Positions 1 to 12,565 of a DNA stretch of 64,000 bases are shown in pieces. Numbering within the stretch: position 1 is the first letter of the stretch; every line of letters starts with the position of its first letter. The stretch is taken from assembly GCF_019393635.1 (NCBI RefSeq), contig NC_057861.1, forward strand, positions 376,822,315-376,886,314, in the 5' to 3' direction. A program made the translations under genes and the position numbers. This DNA comes from Dromiciops gliroides. Its lineage: Eukaryota > Chordata > Mammalia > Microbiotheria > Microbiotheriidae. The notes beneath the pieces are model-generated. The model made no database searches. It saw only the letters and a list, made by a program, of their open reading frames with translations, and was not told where the DNA came from.

Positions 1-391
1 GCAAAGTAGAAACACAATAATTGTGCACGTGGCTATAGGGAAGTAACTACTTAGGCCTGATTTCACAATACCGAAGATAATATCTGTGGATTTTTCAATA
101 CCTGATCAAAAAATGAGAAAGGTAAAGTTGGGTAGAGGCAGAAGGGTAGATATCAAGATGTCTGTGCTCCTGGTGGTGTCCTCTTAGAATTACCAGATGA
201 AGAGAAGCTTATTCTAGATGAAACCTCAGCTCGTAACTCATTCCTGAAGGCAAGTACCAAAGTTGAATAGATTACCTACTTATATGAGGGAAGCAGTCTC
301 CCTTGAGGTCCAAGTGATTGTTATTCTTGTTGTCCTTGAAATGAAGTTAATAGAGCAGACATAGCAACTTAATATAGTATGTAGAAATGGC
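1..391. other. Non-coding, no gene seen
   Basis: AT-rich sequence without a convincing reading frame or a repeat I can name. It ends at the target-site duplication of the first SINE. Confidence 0.5.
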
Positions 392-577
392 TAATAATTA
401 TAAGGAATGGGGGCAACTAGGTGGTATAGTGGATAGAGCACCAGCCCTGGATTCAGGAGGAACTGAGTTCAAACCTGGCCTCAGACACTTAACACTTACT
501 AGCTGTGTGACCCTGGGCAAGTCACTTAACCCCAATTGCCTCACCAAAAATTAAAAAAAATAATAATTATAAGGAAT
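392..577 (+). mobile_element. Core-SINE (WSINE1-like) with 17-bp TSD
   Basis: A tRNA-derived SINE on the plus strand. It has an A-box-like head (GGTGGTATAGTGGATAGAG), a B-box-like GAGTTCAAACC, the MIR core motif ACTTACTAGCTGTGTGACC, and an A-rich tail. The element body is 409-560. It is flanked by a perfect duplication TAATAATTATAAGGAAT at 392-408 and 561-577, the signature of L1-type target-primed insertion. Confidence 0.93.
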
Positions 578-1888
578 ATATTAATCTGAACCTATCTAAA
601 GATATTTTACTCTTTTATCTAAAAAAACACAGTAATAATTCAAAGTTACATGAAACTTACTTCTTAATGGAGTCCTTGGGATTCTATTTAAAATGTGACC
701 ATATGCTTTCATTACTTCAGCTAATAAAAAAGGAATATTGGGAGGTATTCAAGCCTCTATCCATCTCCTTGTTTTACTTAGTACAAGAGACTTATACTAG
801 CCTAAAGGAATAAGCATGGAAATATGTGTCTTAAAGTTAAGACTTTCAAAGCTTTACTATTATTTAAATATAAGCTAAACCATTTAGTATATCTGTTTGC
901 TAGTGAAAACCATGCCATCACCCATTGACTCAACATTATTTCAAGTGCCTTTCCTTTTAAAATGATCGAGCTGTTATGATAGTAGCTATACTATAAATAA
1001 AAAGACTGTATTTTGTTTGTAGTAGAGAAAATAGTAGAATTATACTTGTGAATAAAGAATGAGTATGTTATGACTTTCTAATTAAGAATTTTGATTCATA
1101 TTGTGCAGTCAAATCATGGTAAATATATTTGGTACAATTTATTACCAGGAAAGCAATCCCTTAGATTAATCTTAATTTGGAATTGTTAGTGTCCCTGAAA
1201 AATTAGGAAGCAAGAAGCATAATGATAGATAAGTATGAGTAATTCAAAGACATTTTATAGCCTTTATGGAGTGAGGTTCTACTATTGCCTTAGAGCCCAT
1301 TAATAGGTTAATTTTCATTCACAGATTTGCTAGTCAGTCACTGGTCTTATAATAAGCTTAGAGTGTTCAGTCATCCATACCACTGTTCACAATTGGCAAA
1401 AAATAAAAAATAAATGTTGGTATTAGTACTGCTAGTGTCTAAATTCCTTTGAATTTATTTTAGATTTATTTTTCATTGTTCTATATGCACACATATGATC
1501 TTTCTCGATCGAAGGTAAAGGCCTTGAAAGAAGGGACTATTTCATTTTTGTACTTAAATTTCTAGTGTCCAGAACATTGCCAAATACATATTACGCAATG
1601 ATTAAATGTGATTTTTATTCATTTATTAAGTAGATCTCAAGTGGACCAATGAATATTGAAGATATGTCAGGAAAACTTAAATTGTTATGCTTAGGGATGC
1701 AACTCTGAAAGATCACATTAATTTATCCGTAAATTATAATCTCCTTCAAACAGGATTCAATGTCTTTGAAGTTCTATGGTTCTTAGGTGTCAAGGATTAT
1801 ATGAGAAAAACAAAACAACTAATATCATAATTATGAAGCTGTACTTTAGTTCAACAACTTTAGTTGAAATAATATAGATTTATAGAAG
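578..1888. other. Non-coding; faint L2/MIR-like relic
   Basis: No gene is seen. The part around 1500-1620 (an AAGGGACTATTTCA-type phrase and an imperfect CAATGATTAAATG end) resembles the 3' end of an old L2/MIR relic, but only weakly. Confidence 0.35.
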
Positions 1889-1972
1889 GGCAGCTAGGTG
1901 GTGCAGTGAATAGAGCACTGGCCCGGGATTCAGGAGGAACTGAGTTCAAATCTGACCTCAGACACTTACATT
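1889..1972 (+). mobile_element. SINE fragment, 3' end missing
   Basis: The head of the same core-SINE (GGGCAGCTAGGTGGTGCAGTG through CAGACACTTACA). It stops before the core and tail and runs directly into L1 3' sequence. There is no tail and no duplication, so it was truncated after insertion. Confidence 0.85.
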
Positions 1973-1979
1973 ATTAAAC

Positions 1980-2400
1980 AGCACATACCCATTTTAAAAG
2001 AGATACCATTAGTAGGCCAATGCCAAACGTATCAAAGAAAGAGGAAAAGCATGAATGAGAATATAAATATTTTTAGTATTTTGTTTGTGGTGAAAAATAA
2101 ATAAAAAGTGAGGGGATACCTATCATTTGGGGAAAGGGTGAACAAATAATATATGAATGTGATGAATGGAATACTATTGTGCTATAAGAAATTAGGGAGG
2201 ACATGACTTGAGAATAACATGGGATGCAGAATGAAGTAAATAAAACTACAATAATTTATAAAGTAATTAAAATATTATTAAAATAAACTGCTAAAGATTT
2301 AAGATCATTAATTAATGCAATGACCACAAACGATACCAAAGTACTGATGATGAGCAATGTTACCTGCAGACAGAAGTATGATAGATTGCATACATAATTT
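1980..2400 (+). mobile_element. L1 ORF2 C-terminus/3' end, degraded
   Basis: The sequence follows the marsupial L1 3' region: GGGGATACCTATCATTTGGGG, then TATATGAATGTGATG and AATACTATTGTGCTATAAG. The same phrases occur in the better copy at 45465-46485. Stops and indels remove any coding capacity. Confidence 0.75.
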
Positions 2401-2424
2401 TATACACACACGCATGAGTATGTA

Positions 2425-3109
2425 TGTAATTTTTTAATTATAAAAGTATTTCATTATTTGCCAGTTACATGTAGAAATAGTTTGCAACATTTGTTTTTAT
2501 AAGATTTCTAGGTTCAGATTTTTCTCTTTCATTCCACCCTCCAGAAAGACAGCATGTAATCTGAAATTGGTTAAATATGTACAATAACATTAAACACATT
2601 TCTGCATTAGTCACATTATAAGAGAACAATCAGAGCAAAATGAAAAACCTCAAAAAAGAAAAACAAAAGCACCAAAAACAAAAGACATAGTATGTAGTCC
2701 TTAGCTTCCAACTGTCCAAATAGAATTTTTAAGACTTTGTTTTCTTCAGTCAGATTATGTACCTCCTTTTCCATTTGGCCAAATGAATTTCTTAAGGAAT
2801 TGTTTTCTTCAGTAAATCTTTGTGCTTCCTGTTCCAAGCTGCTGATTCTTTTTTCATAATTTTCTTGTGCTGCTTTCATTTCTCTCCCCATTTTTTCTTC
2901 TACCTCTCTCACTTGATTTTTAAAACCCTTTTTGAGGTCTTCCAAGTAGGCTTTTTAGTCAAGACCAATTCATCTTCCCTCTTGAGGCTTCACATATAGG
3001 CAATTTGAGAGTATTGTCCTCATCTGAGTTTGTGTTTGGCTCTTCCCTGTCTACACAGAAGCTCTCAAAGGTGAGAGCTCTTTTTTTTGTTTTTTGCTCA
3101 TATTGCAAC

Positions 3110-3168
<59 letters not shown>

Positions 3169-3725
3169 GTTGAGGTCCATTCCTTGGACACCAGGGTCAC
3201 TGTTTCAAGCTTCTTGTGTTGGGAGATAGGGGCTGTGTCCCTGGCTTTCTACTCTGAGGCCCCTATGGCTTATGGATTTCTTACCACCCTGGCCTTGTTC
3301 TCTGTGCTTGTTCCCAGTCTGTGCTGGGATGGCCAGGCCTGGTCACACTCATCGTGTGGGTGGCCCCCTACCTGGCAGCTTGCCCTAACAGCTGGTGCTG
3401 GTGGATTTCACCACTGGCCTGCTGTGCCACTAGCCCACCGAGCCAGTATCAAGGAGCTTCAGTTGCTTGCAACTGACTTTCCCTGATCCCCTCCATGCTG
3501 TCCTGCACTAAGATGCACTGTGCTCCACCCCCGTCCAAGACAGACCAAATTTTCCTGAAGTCTTCTAAATTATCTCAGGTTGGAAAACTGTATCCCTCTG
3601 TCTTTTTGTAGGTTCTGTAGTTTCAGAATCTGTTTAGAGGCTTTATTTAATGTTGTTTTTAAGGGAAATTTGGGAGAGCTCAGGCAGCTCACTGGCTTCT
3701 CTCCGACATCTTGGCTCTGCCCCAG
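2425..3725 (-). mobile_element. L1-derived element lacking ORF2 (5'UTR + partial ORF1 + 3'UTR)
   Basis: Read on the minus strand, the right edge near 3725 is an L1 5' end (GGGGCAGAGCCAAGATGTCGG). A GC-rich 5'UTR follows, then the ORF1 start near 3101 and the ORF1 N-terminal region. The open stretch at 2616-2945 encodes the ORF1 coiled coil, with residues such as KKGFKNQVREVEEKM and repeated heptads with TEENN/TEENK. Near 2690 the frame passes straight into L1 3'UTR (TTTTGTTTTTGGTGC on the minus strand). The ORF1 C-terminus and all of ORF2 are absent. A TGA stop between 2959 and 2945 also breaks the N-terminal frame. The element cannot encode an active protein. Confidence 0.8.
3110..3167. repeat. 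(TTA)n microsatellite inside L1 5'UTR
   Basis: About 19 TTA units immediately upstream (on the minus strand) of the L1 ORF1 start codon at 3101-3099. Read on the minus strand they would encode a run of about 18 asparagines in frame with the ORF1 start. Confidence 0.95.
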
Positions 3726-3962
3726 AACTATATTATTTTAAAGGAAATTGTTATTTTATAAAGAAATAATTTGAATCATTTTTGTTATTGCTCTTAAAAA
3801 GAGAAGAAACTTTCAGCAAATTAGAAACATTTGATTCTTTTAAAGAAAATTTTGCAAAGAATGTTACTGAGTCCAACCAAAAGAGACTAAAATAGAAGCT
3901 ATTTTGTAGACACTGACCCCTGAATCATGATGGCTACTGAAAGTACTGTAGAAAAATTCTTT
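3726..3962. other. Non-coding, no feature seen
   Basis: A short AT-rich spacer between the ORF2-less L1 and the next SINE. Confidence 0.4.
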
Positions 3963-4146
3963 AAAAGTTTTATGTTTGGGGGCAGCTAGATGGCGCAGTG
4001 GTTAAAGCGCTGGCCCTGGATTCAGGAGTACCTGAGGTCAAATCCGGCCTCAGACACTTGACACTTACTAGCTGTGTGACCCTGGGCAAGTCACTTAAAC
4101 CCTACTGCCCCGCAAAAAAAAAAAAAAAAAAAAAAGTTTTACGTTT
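3963..4146 (+). mobile_element. Core-SINE with 15-bp TSD
   Basis: Full-length SINE on the plus strand with an uninterrupted A tail of about 22 bases. Flanks are AAAAGTTTTATGTTT (3963-3977) and AAAAGTTTTACGTTT (4132-4146), differing at one base. The internal sequence is close to consensus, which suggests a fairly young copy. Confidence 0.93.
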
Positions 4147-4473
4147 TCTTAATTTTAAAAGGTCATGAATCTTTTAATGTCTGGCATTAATTTATGGTAG
4201 ACAAAATAAGTGTATGGCTTTTTTTTTTTTTTTTGCATCAGGTTGTCCAGGAAAGTGACATGATCCTCTTCGTGGCACATAGGAACCCAAATTCAAAGGC
4301 TTAATCATTAATTTGAAGAAATCTAGCATATTAAAAGAATGCATATGCTAATCAAATTATTGTATCTTATTTTCCCATTTCACTATAAATCACATATAAA
4401 TAAATCAGATTGAGTATCTCTTTTCCATTTCGCAAATATGCATAACTATTTTTGTGGGGGGAAAAAAGGATGA

Positions 4474-4656
4474 GACCCAGCACATCTTTTTTTTTTTTTT
4501 TAAGTGAGGCAAATTGGGGTTAAGTGACTTGTCCAGGGTCACACAGCTAGTAAGTGTTAAGTGTCTGAGGCCAGATTTGAACTCAGGTACTCCTGACTCC
4601 AGGGCCGGTGCTCTATCCACTACGCCACCTAGCTGCCCCCGACCCAGCACATCTTT
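4474..4656 (-). mobile_element. Core-SINE with perfect 16-bp TSD
   Basis: Minus-strand SINE with its poly(A) seen as poly(T) at 4489-4501. The duplication GACCCAGCACATCTTT lies at 4474-4489 and 4641-4656. Apparent short reading frames on both strands here come from the SINE and are not genes. Confidence 0.94.
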
Positions 4657-7589
4657 AATAATGTTTTCCCAAAATTGTTTCCTCCAACTGTACAAGTTCT
4701 TCCAATGTACATCAGAACCCAAATTAGAAAAATAATGTTGTAGCCTTAGTAATGATTACTCAATGTTTTAAAATCTTACTGAGAATTACATTTAGTTTAA
4801 AATTGGATCTCAATTTGCAACAACCAGCTGCTAGCCACTTCTTTACTATGCAACTTCAACTAAAACAATCCCCCGTCAGTACCTGCCCCTTTAATAAGAA
4901 CCTTTACAATGCAAGCCACATATAAAAGTCATTAAATTTAATAGGCTCATTGCGTTTAAATAAAGCCATATGGTATACTTAGCCTGCAAATTCTAATTGA
5001 AGTCAATGAGATTTTCTCTTTGTTTCTTTTTTTCTTCTTCCATTTTTTTTTTTAGATAATACTTTGGAAAATCAAGCACAACAAGCAAATACATGTATAA
5101 CTGAATGATTTTATCTCAACAGAAGGATCACTGAATACCTTACTTTTATACTCTATTTCATGAATAATATATAATAAAATAATAAAACTACTTTTTTTAC
5201 AAAGTAACTTTATAATTAATGATAATGGCTTGCCTTTTACTCCAATGTATCTTTTCATGTCCTCTCTAATCACATTCCTCTGTAGATTTTGTCACAGTTA
5301 CTTTAGCTACTCTGTGGGCTATATGAGAAATGTGTAAATACTATGAAATGGTGGAAATTGTATAAACTTGTTAGTATATTTTAAATTGTTAAAATAATAG
5401 TCCTGTATCAGTATAGGAAAGCAAAGTTTAATGTAGGTATGTTTCATTTAATGGAATCTATATGAATAAGGAAGTATGGTATAATGGAAAATTTACATGA
5501 TTTGCTGTCAAAAGATATGATATAGTTTCTCACATTCAACACATATTTGTGTAACTTGGAACAAGTGTTGTGCCTTCTCTGAACTTTCTCATCAGTGAAA
5601 TAAGGAGAGTAATATTTGTATTCCTTGTCTCAGAGTGCTGTGGGAAAACATTTGTTTTTATAAATTTCACTATGAAATTGTAAGTTTCTATTAATATAAT
5701 TGGGATAGTAATACTTTGTATTACTTATTTTATAGGTTTTTAATGTTAATCAGATCATGCCATCTATGAAAATAATTTTATAAGTATAAACTAATTCAAT
5801 TATAAACTTGTGCATAAACCTTTCATTTTTTACCAATTAGATCCTAAATGTACTAAAGGATATAGCAATTGATCATAGAAGCTCTTGGCCTAGTGAAAAC
5901 TTTTATTAAAGCAAATAATCTCTCCCACTTTATTTTATCAATGTCAAATTATATGACTTTTCCTCAATTTAAGTAAAATGTACCTCTGTCAATGAAAGTT
6001 AAATTGTATGAAATAGAAATTTCTATTTGTGACAAAGATCTACTTTCACATAGAAGAATCATGTCTTTAATATTCTCTTTTATATCTAAAATATTATCAA
6101 CACCATAAATATAATATTTAATAAGAAAAAGATGAAACTTATATTTTCTCAGAATAAATATTTAAATCTATTTTCTGTTTTATTAAGCTTATGGAAGTGA
6201 ATGTATATACATACATATATGTATTTTATGTTCCTATCTTGACTAAATAACTTAAATAAGAGCCTTTGAAAGTTAGCATATCTCTTACATATGTAGCTAT
6301 AGACTTTATCATCCCTAAATATATAAAGTCTTTCATTATATACATCCATCCATACATACTTTTGTATATATTGGTGTATACACACATATAAAAAAGCCCT
6401 GCTGGGCAGTACTATAGTGTGCTTCAAAAAGTAATTTATCTACTAAAGTTCACCTTAATTTAATGCATTTGTAAGAGATAATTAGAATATTGGTTCTGTT
6501 CATTAACATTTCAAATCTCATTTAAATGTAAATTGTAATATTCTCTTTTGTGCAACAGTGGATAGTTAGTGTCTTTCATGAGTAATAAGTACTTTGTTCC
6601 TCATTTGCTTTAAGAATGGATAAATAGATAAAACCTGGATAACAGAAATAGTTAAAAGTCACCTTTCTGGAAGGGAGATTTTAAACAGCAACATTTCCCC
6701 CATTATTTTCCATTTTAAATTTACAACTATTCATATTTCAACACATTTACTCTTAATAATTGACTCTTTTTGATATCCAAAATGAAAGTAGAACTACAAA
6801 ATTGTTTTTACCAGATGACATATTTAATTATATGATTTTATAATATACTTTTCATATTAATTAAGATTAAGAAAAAGTATGATACTGACAGATACTTCCA
6901 AGTAGAATTCAAATATCTGAAAAACCTTTAAAGTTTAAAATAACATAAGCAACCCATAAAGTAGGTTTGTATTTAAATCAAATTTCAAGAGTATTTGAAT
7001 AAAATAGTTTGAACCATTTTGGAAATTCTCTTTCTACTTTTAGACACATAAAAAGTAACTTACTGATTTTAAATTAAGTTTCTTGTCAAGGAGATGGTGT
7101 TTGCAGCAATTTCTCAGTTACTTTCTTGGACTCCACAAAACAATGATATCCCAGAAACCTTGGCATTAAACAGGAAACTTTATATAGTTCAGTATATATG
7201 TCATCTTATATAAAGGCCTACATGGACAATTAATGATAATTCATTGAACTCTATAGAGAAAGAAAGGACTCAACAGAGGGATTCATTTTTCTGTCTTAAT
7301 TTCCCTAACCTTCTTCATTTTTACCATCACCTCCAATACGTCCATTACTCAGTCCTCTCCTAATTAATTTTCTCTATATTAGCTATACTCTCATTCCTTC
7401 TCTACATTGAGTCTTTGGTGAAATATTCCAAATCAATGCTATCATCTACTCTCATTTCCCTTTTTCCTTTGTGTTATGCACTATCAAGCCTTACCAATCA
7501 CCTAACTTGGATTTCTCTTACTATCTGTGGTCTCCACTGCCATTTTCAGTCATTTTCCAGTTGTATCCTACCCTCTGAGTCCCAATTTG
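4657..7589. other. Non-coding AT-rich DNA
   Basis: No gene is recognised. A plus-strand MIR-like relic is plausible at about 5480-5700 (a TGTGTAACTTGGAACAAGT phrase followed by a CTCATCAGTGAAATAAGGA phrase). The stretch 6190-6400 is rich in TATACATA-type simple sequence. Confidence 0.4.
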
Positions 7590-7795
7590 GTGTTTTCTTG
7601 GGAAATATATTTGAGGATTTTCCATTTCCTTCTCTAGGTCATTTTACAGATGAGAAAACTGTGACAAAAAGCATTAAGTGACTTGCCCATGATCAGACTT
7701 GCTAGCACGTTTCTGAGCCCACTTTTGTAGTCAGGAATAAAAGTCTTCCTGATTCCAGTCCCAGAACTCTAGCCACTGTACTACCTAGTTACCTC
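7590..7795 (-). mobile_element. MAR1/MIR-like SINE, antisense
   Basis: Reads as the reverse of a marsupial MIR/MAR1 SINE. It runs CCATTTCCTTCTCTAGGTCA, TTTACAGATGAGAAAACTG, TTAAGTGACTTGCCCATG, a degraded body, then the reversed tRNA head (AGCCACTGTACTACCTAGTT). Diverged; no duplication seen. Confidence 0.75.
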
Positions 7796-8689
7796 ACTCC
7801 CCCCACCCCCAACTCCTATTTTATGGACTGCTAAACAGAGCTGGGAAACAGTACAAAACCATGATGACTGAATGTGCTATATATTTTCCTACATAATTTC
7901 AGGTGACCTCTACTGAAGCAAGACAATCCTTTTGTGTTTCTCTAATTGGTTCATCAACACAATTTACTACAGTCCTGCTTTAATTTTTTTTCATTAGTCA
8001 TAAAACCTATGATGGCTCTTTGATGGATAATTTGCTAAATATAATGAAGTGTTTCATCAATAATTTCCTCTTCTTCTGCCCTACCCATCTTATATTGTTT
8101 TCATATATTTTCCTAATATCTCTTCCTCCAAACTTTTTCCATATGAAAAGGTGGCTATTTTTGCCAAGGAAAATTATATTTTAAAAAAATTGGGAATCAA
8201 AAAAATTAGAAGAAATTTTTGCAAAACAGAATAAAAATACCAATTTATATGTACAAAAGTAATATGTAATCAGAGAAACCTACCATGAAAATAGGATTCA
8301 CAGGGAAAATTTACTTGTTCCCAGCAATTGAGAGGATAAAGAACAAAGTATCATATATGAATTGAATGCAATATTACTATATTGTCAAGATTAATGCATA
8401 AAATGAAATCAAAGAAACAAGAAAGGCATTGATAAGGTAATATTGAATAAAGGAAGCAGATATAAAGGAAGAATAAATATGATTACTACCATAATACAAA
8501 TAATGTCAATACTGAAGGCTTAAAAAACTATGATCAAATAAAATAACTTTTTGTTTTATAGTGAAAAAAGCTAAAGGACATTCTGTTTCCCAGAACTGTT
8601 TTTCCAGTTTATTCTCTACAAGCAGTTTTGTTTTGTTGTCTTTTATTTCAAAATGAAATATATTGAAATTTTTAATTTGTAGGATTTTA
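7796..8689. other. Non-coding AT-rich DNA
   Basis: No gene and no repeat that I can name with confidence. Confidence 0.4.
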
Positions 8690-8965
8690 AGTACACATAA
8701 TTATATGGCTACTATGACAAAAAAGGAAAATGGTAAATGTTGGAGAAGATGGGGGAAAATGGGAACACTAATGCCTTGCGAGTGGAGCTGTGAACTGATC
8801 CAAACATTCTGGAAAGCAATTTGGAATCACGCCCAAAAGACTATAAAACTGTGCATATTCTGTGACCCAGAAATATCACTACTAGGTCTATACCCCAAAG
8901 AGATAATAAAAAATGGAAAATGACACACATGTAAAAAAATATTTATAGTTACTATTTTTGTGGTA
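8690..8965 (+). mobile_element. L1 ORF2 C-terminal fragment
   Basis: The frame at 8663-8923 encodes a recognisable L1 ORF2 C-terminal zinc-knuckle-region pattern: GKCWRRWGKMGTLMPC, then WSCELIQTFWKAIWN and SLLGLYPKE. Compared with the copy at 45594, CysTrpTrp is changed to CysGluTrp. It is a 5'-truncated, isolated fragment without the 3'UTR or tail. Confidence 0.85.
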
Positions 8966-9939
8966 GAACCCCTTTTCTGTGTAACTATCAGATCAACTTC
9001 TAGAAAGGGAATATTTACAACAATGATATAAATTATACAACACTCCCCAGATTCCTCTCTAGTGTAATACACCCAACACTACCCTATTCTTTAACAGAAA
9101 TTAAGCTCAAGGGTCAGTTCAGTATGCAGCAAAATTCCCACCAAATTCCATATCCAAAGTATACCAGCCACATTTGCACTAGGCTTGCACTCAAGGAAAC
9201 TTGGTTTTCTTAAGTCAGGGCTTAAACTTTTTTCCACTTGTGACCCCTTTATGACTGAGGAATTTTTATAGGTATAAATAATAGATATACATAACCTTTT
9301 ACTACTGCCAAATTTATAGTGATCCCCATATTAGGATGTGCAATCCCATATTGGTTGTTGGTCCACAGTTTAAGAAGCATTTGTCTGGGTTGTCCTCTGA
9401 AGTTAGTTAAAAAAATCTGGGCTGAAATCCCGTATTCCAAGATCCTCATTGCCTAATAGTTTCTGGACTTCCCTCACTACATCTAGAATACAAAAGAACA
9501 AAGAAAACAGAATAAAATTCCAATGCACAATGTCCATATAGAAGGGGAGGGGAATCTCATCCACTTCCCTGATTACTACCTAATACTTGGCCATTAAATG
9601 AATGAGTCCTATATTCCTGGATAAAACAGCAAAAGAAAGTGACACAGTCTTTGTTTAGTATTTTTTTTTTAATGTAGCTAACTGGAAAAACTCCTCCTAA
9701 CCACATGGTATATCAATACAGAATATCCATGAATGAGTTGTCTCTTCTCTTTAGCACATACTAGGTCCTAGATAAATGCTTATTTCTTCCTTTCATTTAT
9801 TTATTAGTTTATTCCTTCCCTCTTTCCTTATTCTAAGCTGTTCCCTGGCATCTTCCACATAGTTTCACCTTGCTTAGATATTCTCAGCACTCAATAAATT
9901 TCTTTTATACCACCACAAACAATTATCATTCAGTTATTA
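8966..9939. other. Non-coding DNA
   Basis: No gene seen. Phrases near 9740-9800 (AGCACATACTAGGTCCTAGATAAATGC) and 9880-9900 (CAGCACTCAATAAATTT) look like ends of old L2/MIR elements. Confidence 0.35.
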
Positions 9940-11185
9940 AGCAATTATTAAGTAATTACTATATTACATGTCCTATGCAAATTGCTAAGGATAAAAAACA
10001 ATAGGCAAAAAGCAATCTCTGTACTCACATAATCTACTGTTGAAAAAACTCTAGACAAAAAAGTATATAAATAATTAAATCAATATAATCAATAGAGTGA
10101 AGTCACTGGCAATAAGAGAGCTTAGGAAAGGCTTATCATAGAAAATGGGATTGTTGCTAGGACCTGAAGGAAACTAGGATATAGGAAAGAGAAGTAAGTA
10201 CAGTCTAGGAATGGAGAATAATCAGTGAAAATACTCAGAAATGGGAGATATATTCTCTACATTAAGGAACAGAAAGCTAGCCAGTGTCATTGGATAATAG
10301 AATAATACAGAAAGTGGAGTAGTGGAGTAAGGTATGAAAAGACTAGAAGATAAGATACCTTGAGTTTGAGTAGGTTGATTTAGAAAGATCATTTTAGCAG
10401 CCGATGAGAGAATGGACTGGAGTGGGCAGAAAGTTTAGCATGGAGGTAAAGCCATCAAAATACTTAAAGAAGAATAAGGAGCTTCACTGTGGTGATGACA
10501 ATGTCAAAAGAGAGAAAGGGTATATAGGAGAGATATTATGAAAGCCAAATCAAGACAACTTGCTAACATATTAGATCTAGGGGGTGAGACAAGGAAGCAA
10601 GAATGTCCCTCGAGTTGCAAGCATAGCTGACCAGGACAGAAGTATCAAAAACATAGCCAATGGATCATATCTTGGCCTGAAACATTTCAAAATGACCTAA
10701 ACCAGAATAAAATGTAATTGGGAAATATTTAGTAATGTAAACAAAAATATACTAGAAGAGATAATGTTAATATGTGGTTTTCTAAGTATATTTATGCCCA
10801 TGAAGATCCTTATATAAGGTATAGTGGCCCACATTTCTATTTGAGTTTGAATACACTGGAATAAGAGGATGGTATTACCCTCAACTCTAATGGGAAATTT
10901 AAGAATTTGGAGGGTTTGGGGAAAAGACAGTAAGGTCAGTTTTTGGATATGTTGTATATGATTTATCCATGCTATATCCTCCTTGAGTTGTCTAATAGGC
11001 AGTTGGAGATAAGAGTCTGAATATTAAAAGATATTAAAATAGATAAAATATTTGACAACCATCAGCATAGAAATCATAGTTGAAACTATGAGAGCTGATG
11101 AGATCACCAAGAGACTGAGAAGAAGCAATCAGAAAGGTAGATGGAGAACTGAGATAATACTGCTAGGAAAACCTGATTTGCATTA
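9940..11185 (+). repeat. Old interspersed repeat, family not assigned
   Basis: This long stretch follows a pattern I recognise from many mammalian genomes: a size/spread motif (ATTATTAAGTAATTACTATATTAC), then a body with GCTTAGGAAAGGC, GATGAGAGAATGGA, CTAATAGGCAGTTGGAGAT and CATCAGCATAGAAATCATA, ending AGCTGATGAGATCACCAAG. It has no open frame. It is interrupted by an L1 fragment and appears to resume at 12566. I cannot name the family without a library search. Confidence 0.5.
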
Positions 11186-12565
11186 GACTAGTTTTAAGGT
11201 CCACTCGGGCAATGCAGCTTGCTTTCTTTCTCCCTCTCCATTCCTCTTTCCTTCTTTTTCTTTCTTTGTCCATATCCTGAATCACACCCTTACCTGTGGG
11301 TGCTCACATCTGTGCTCTCTGTCAATATGTACTTCTTTTAACTGTCCTAATAATGAAGGAAAAAACGTTCTTAGGAATTACATGTATCATCTTCTCATAT
11401 AGGAATATAAACAGTTTGAATCCCGTTTGGTATTTCTTTCCTATTTTTCATTGTGTGCTTCTATTGATACTTGTACTGGAAAGTCAAATTTTCTATTCAG
11501 CTCTGGTCATTTTTCATCAGGAATGCTTGAAAGTCCTCTATTTCGTTGAACATCCATTATCCCCCTGAAGGATTATATTAGACTATCATATTCCAAGTCT
11601 TTAATCTTTTGCTATCCTCATTGGGGTTCCACAATGTTTGAATTATTTTTTTCTGGCTACTTTCAGTATTTTCTCCATGACCTGGGAGCCCTGGAATTTG
11701 GCTATAACATTCTTGGGATCTTTCATTTTGGGATCTCTTTGAGGAGGTGATTGGTGGATTATTTAAATTTCTATCTTACCCTTTGCTTCTAGAATATTAG
11801 GACAGTTTTCCTTGATAATTTCATCAAAGTTGATGTCTAAGCTATTTAAATTTTTTTATCATGTCTTTCAGGTAGTCCAATAATTCTTAAATTTTCTCTC
11901 CTGGATCTGTAGAGGGGACACCATCCAAAGGTTCTGGTTTTAATTGCAGCTGTTTCCAATGATAATTTTGGAGACCTTTAAATATGATCTATGAAGAAGT
12001 ATGTTTACTACTCTCCTGGATTATACTCTGCTCTGTGATTGACCACTAACACTCTTTTCCATCCTGAAATTTTAACCAGGGTCTCACACCTCCTGCAGCC
12101 ACAAGCTCTGCTGTGATAGTGTTCCTTTTCACTCTGGGACAGAGACCAAGGAATGTGACCTGGATCTGAGTATAGATAACATAACACTCTTGCCCCTATG
12201 TCAGCAAGGAGACTCCAGTAACTTCCTTTTGGCCAGTTGTCTAAACTACTCACCATCTGTTGGCTGAAAGGTCTGGAAATTGCCAATGGTACCACTGATT
12301 CAATTGGCCCCTACACCTCCTGCCAGTTTGCTGTGGCACGGCCTTTACTAGATTGTGCTTTACTCTCACCCTAGTGCTATAGACCTATTCTGCTGACCTT
12401 CTTAAGTTGGCTTGGGCTGGAAATTTGTTTCATTCCATTCTGTTGTAGTTTTTGCTGCTCTAGAATTCCTTTTTTAGGCATTATGTAAAGTTGCTTGGAA
12501 GGATTAGGCAGGTAGAGTTCAGACAAGTCCCTGCCTTTTCTCTGTCATCTTGGATCCACCTTTGA
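11186..12565 (-). mobile_element. L1 5' portion (5'UTR, ORF1, inter-ORF), antisense
   Basis: On the minus strand the element begins near 12562 with GGATCCAAGATGACAGAG followed by AAAGGCAGGGACTTGTCTGA, the same 5' start seen on the plus strand at 34700. The 5'UTR runs to about 11960, and degraded ORF1 to about 11440 (the plus strand shows its antisense: GGTAGTCCAATAATTCTTAAA, GGAATTTGGCTATAACATTC). Inter-ORF sequence follows to about 11200. ORF2 and the 3' end are absent, the reverse of the usual 5' truncation, so the 3' part was lost after insertion. Confidence 0.8.

Noticed and set aside
412..480. tRNA gene
   Set aside because: The A/B-box-like head belongs to the SINE; no cloverleaf acceptor stem or anticodon arm closes, and the same head recurs in the other copies.
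3094..3486. 130-codon plus-strand frame with poly-Ile start
   Set aside because: It is the (TTA)n tract plus antisense L1 5'UTR, which is GC-rich and so has few stops.
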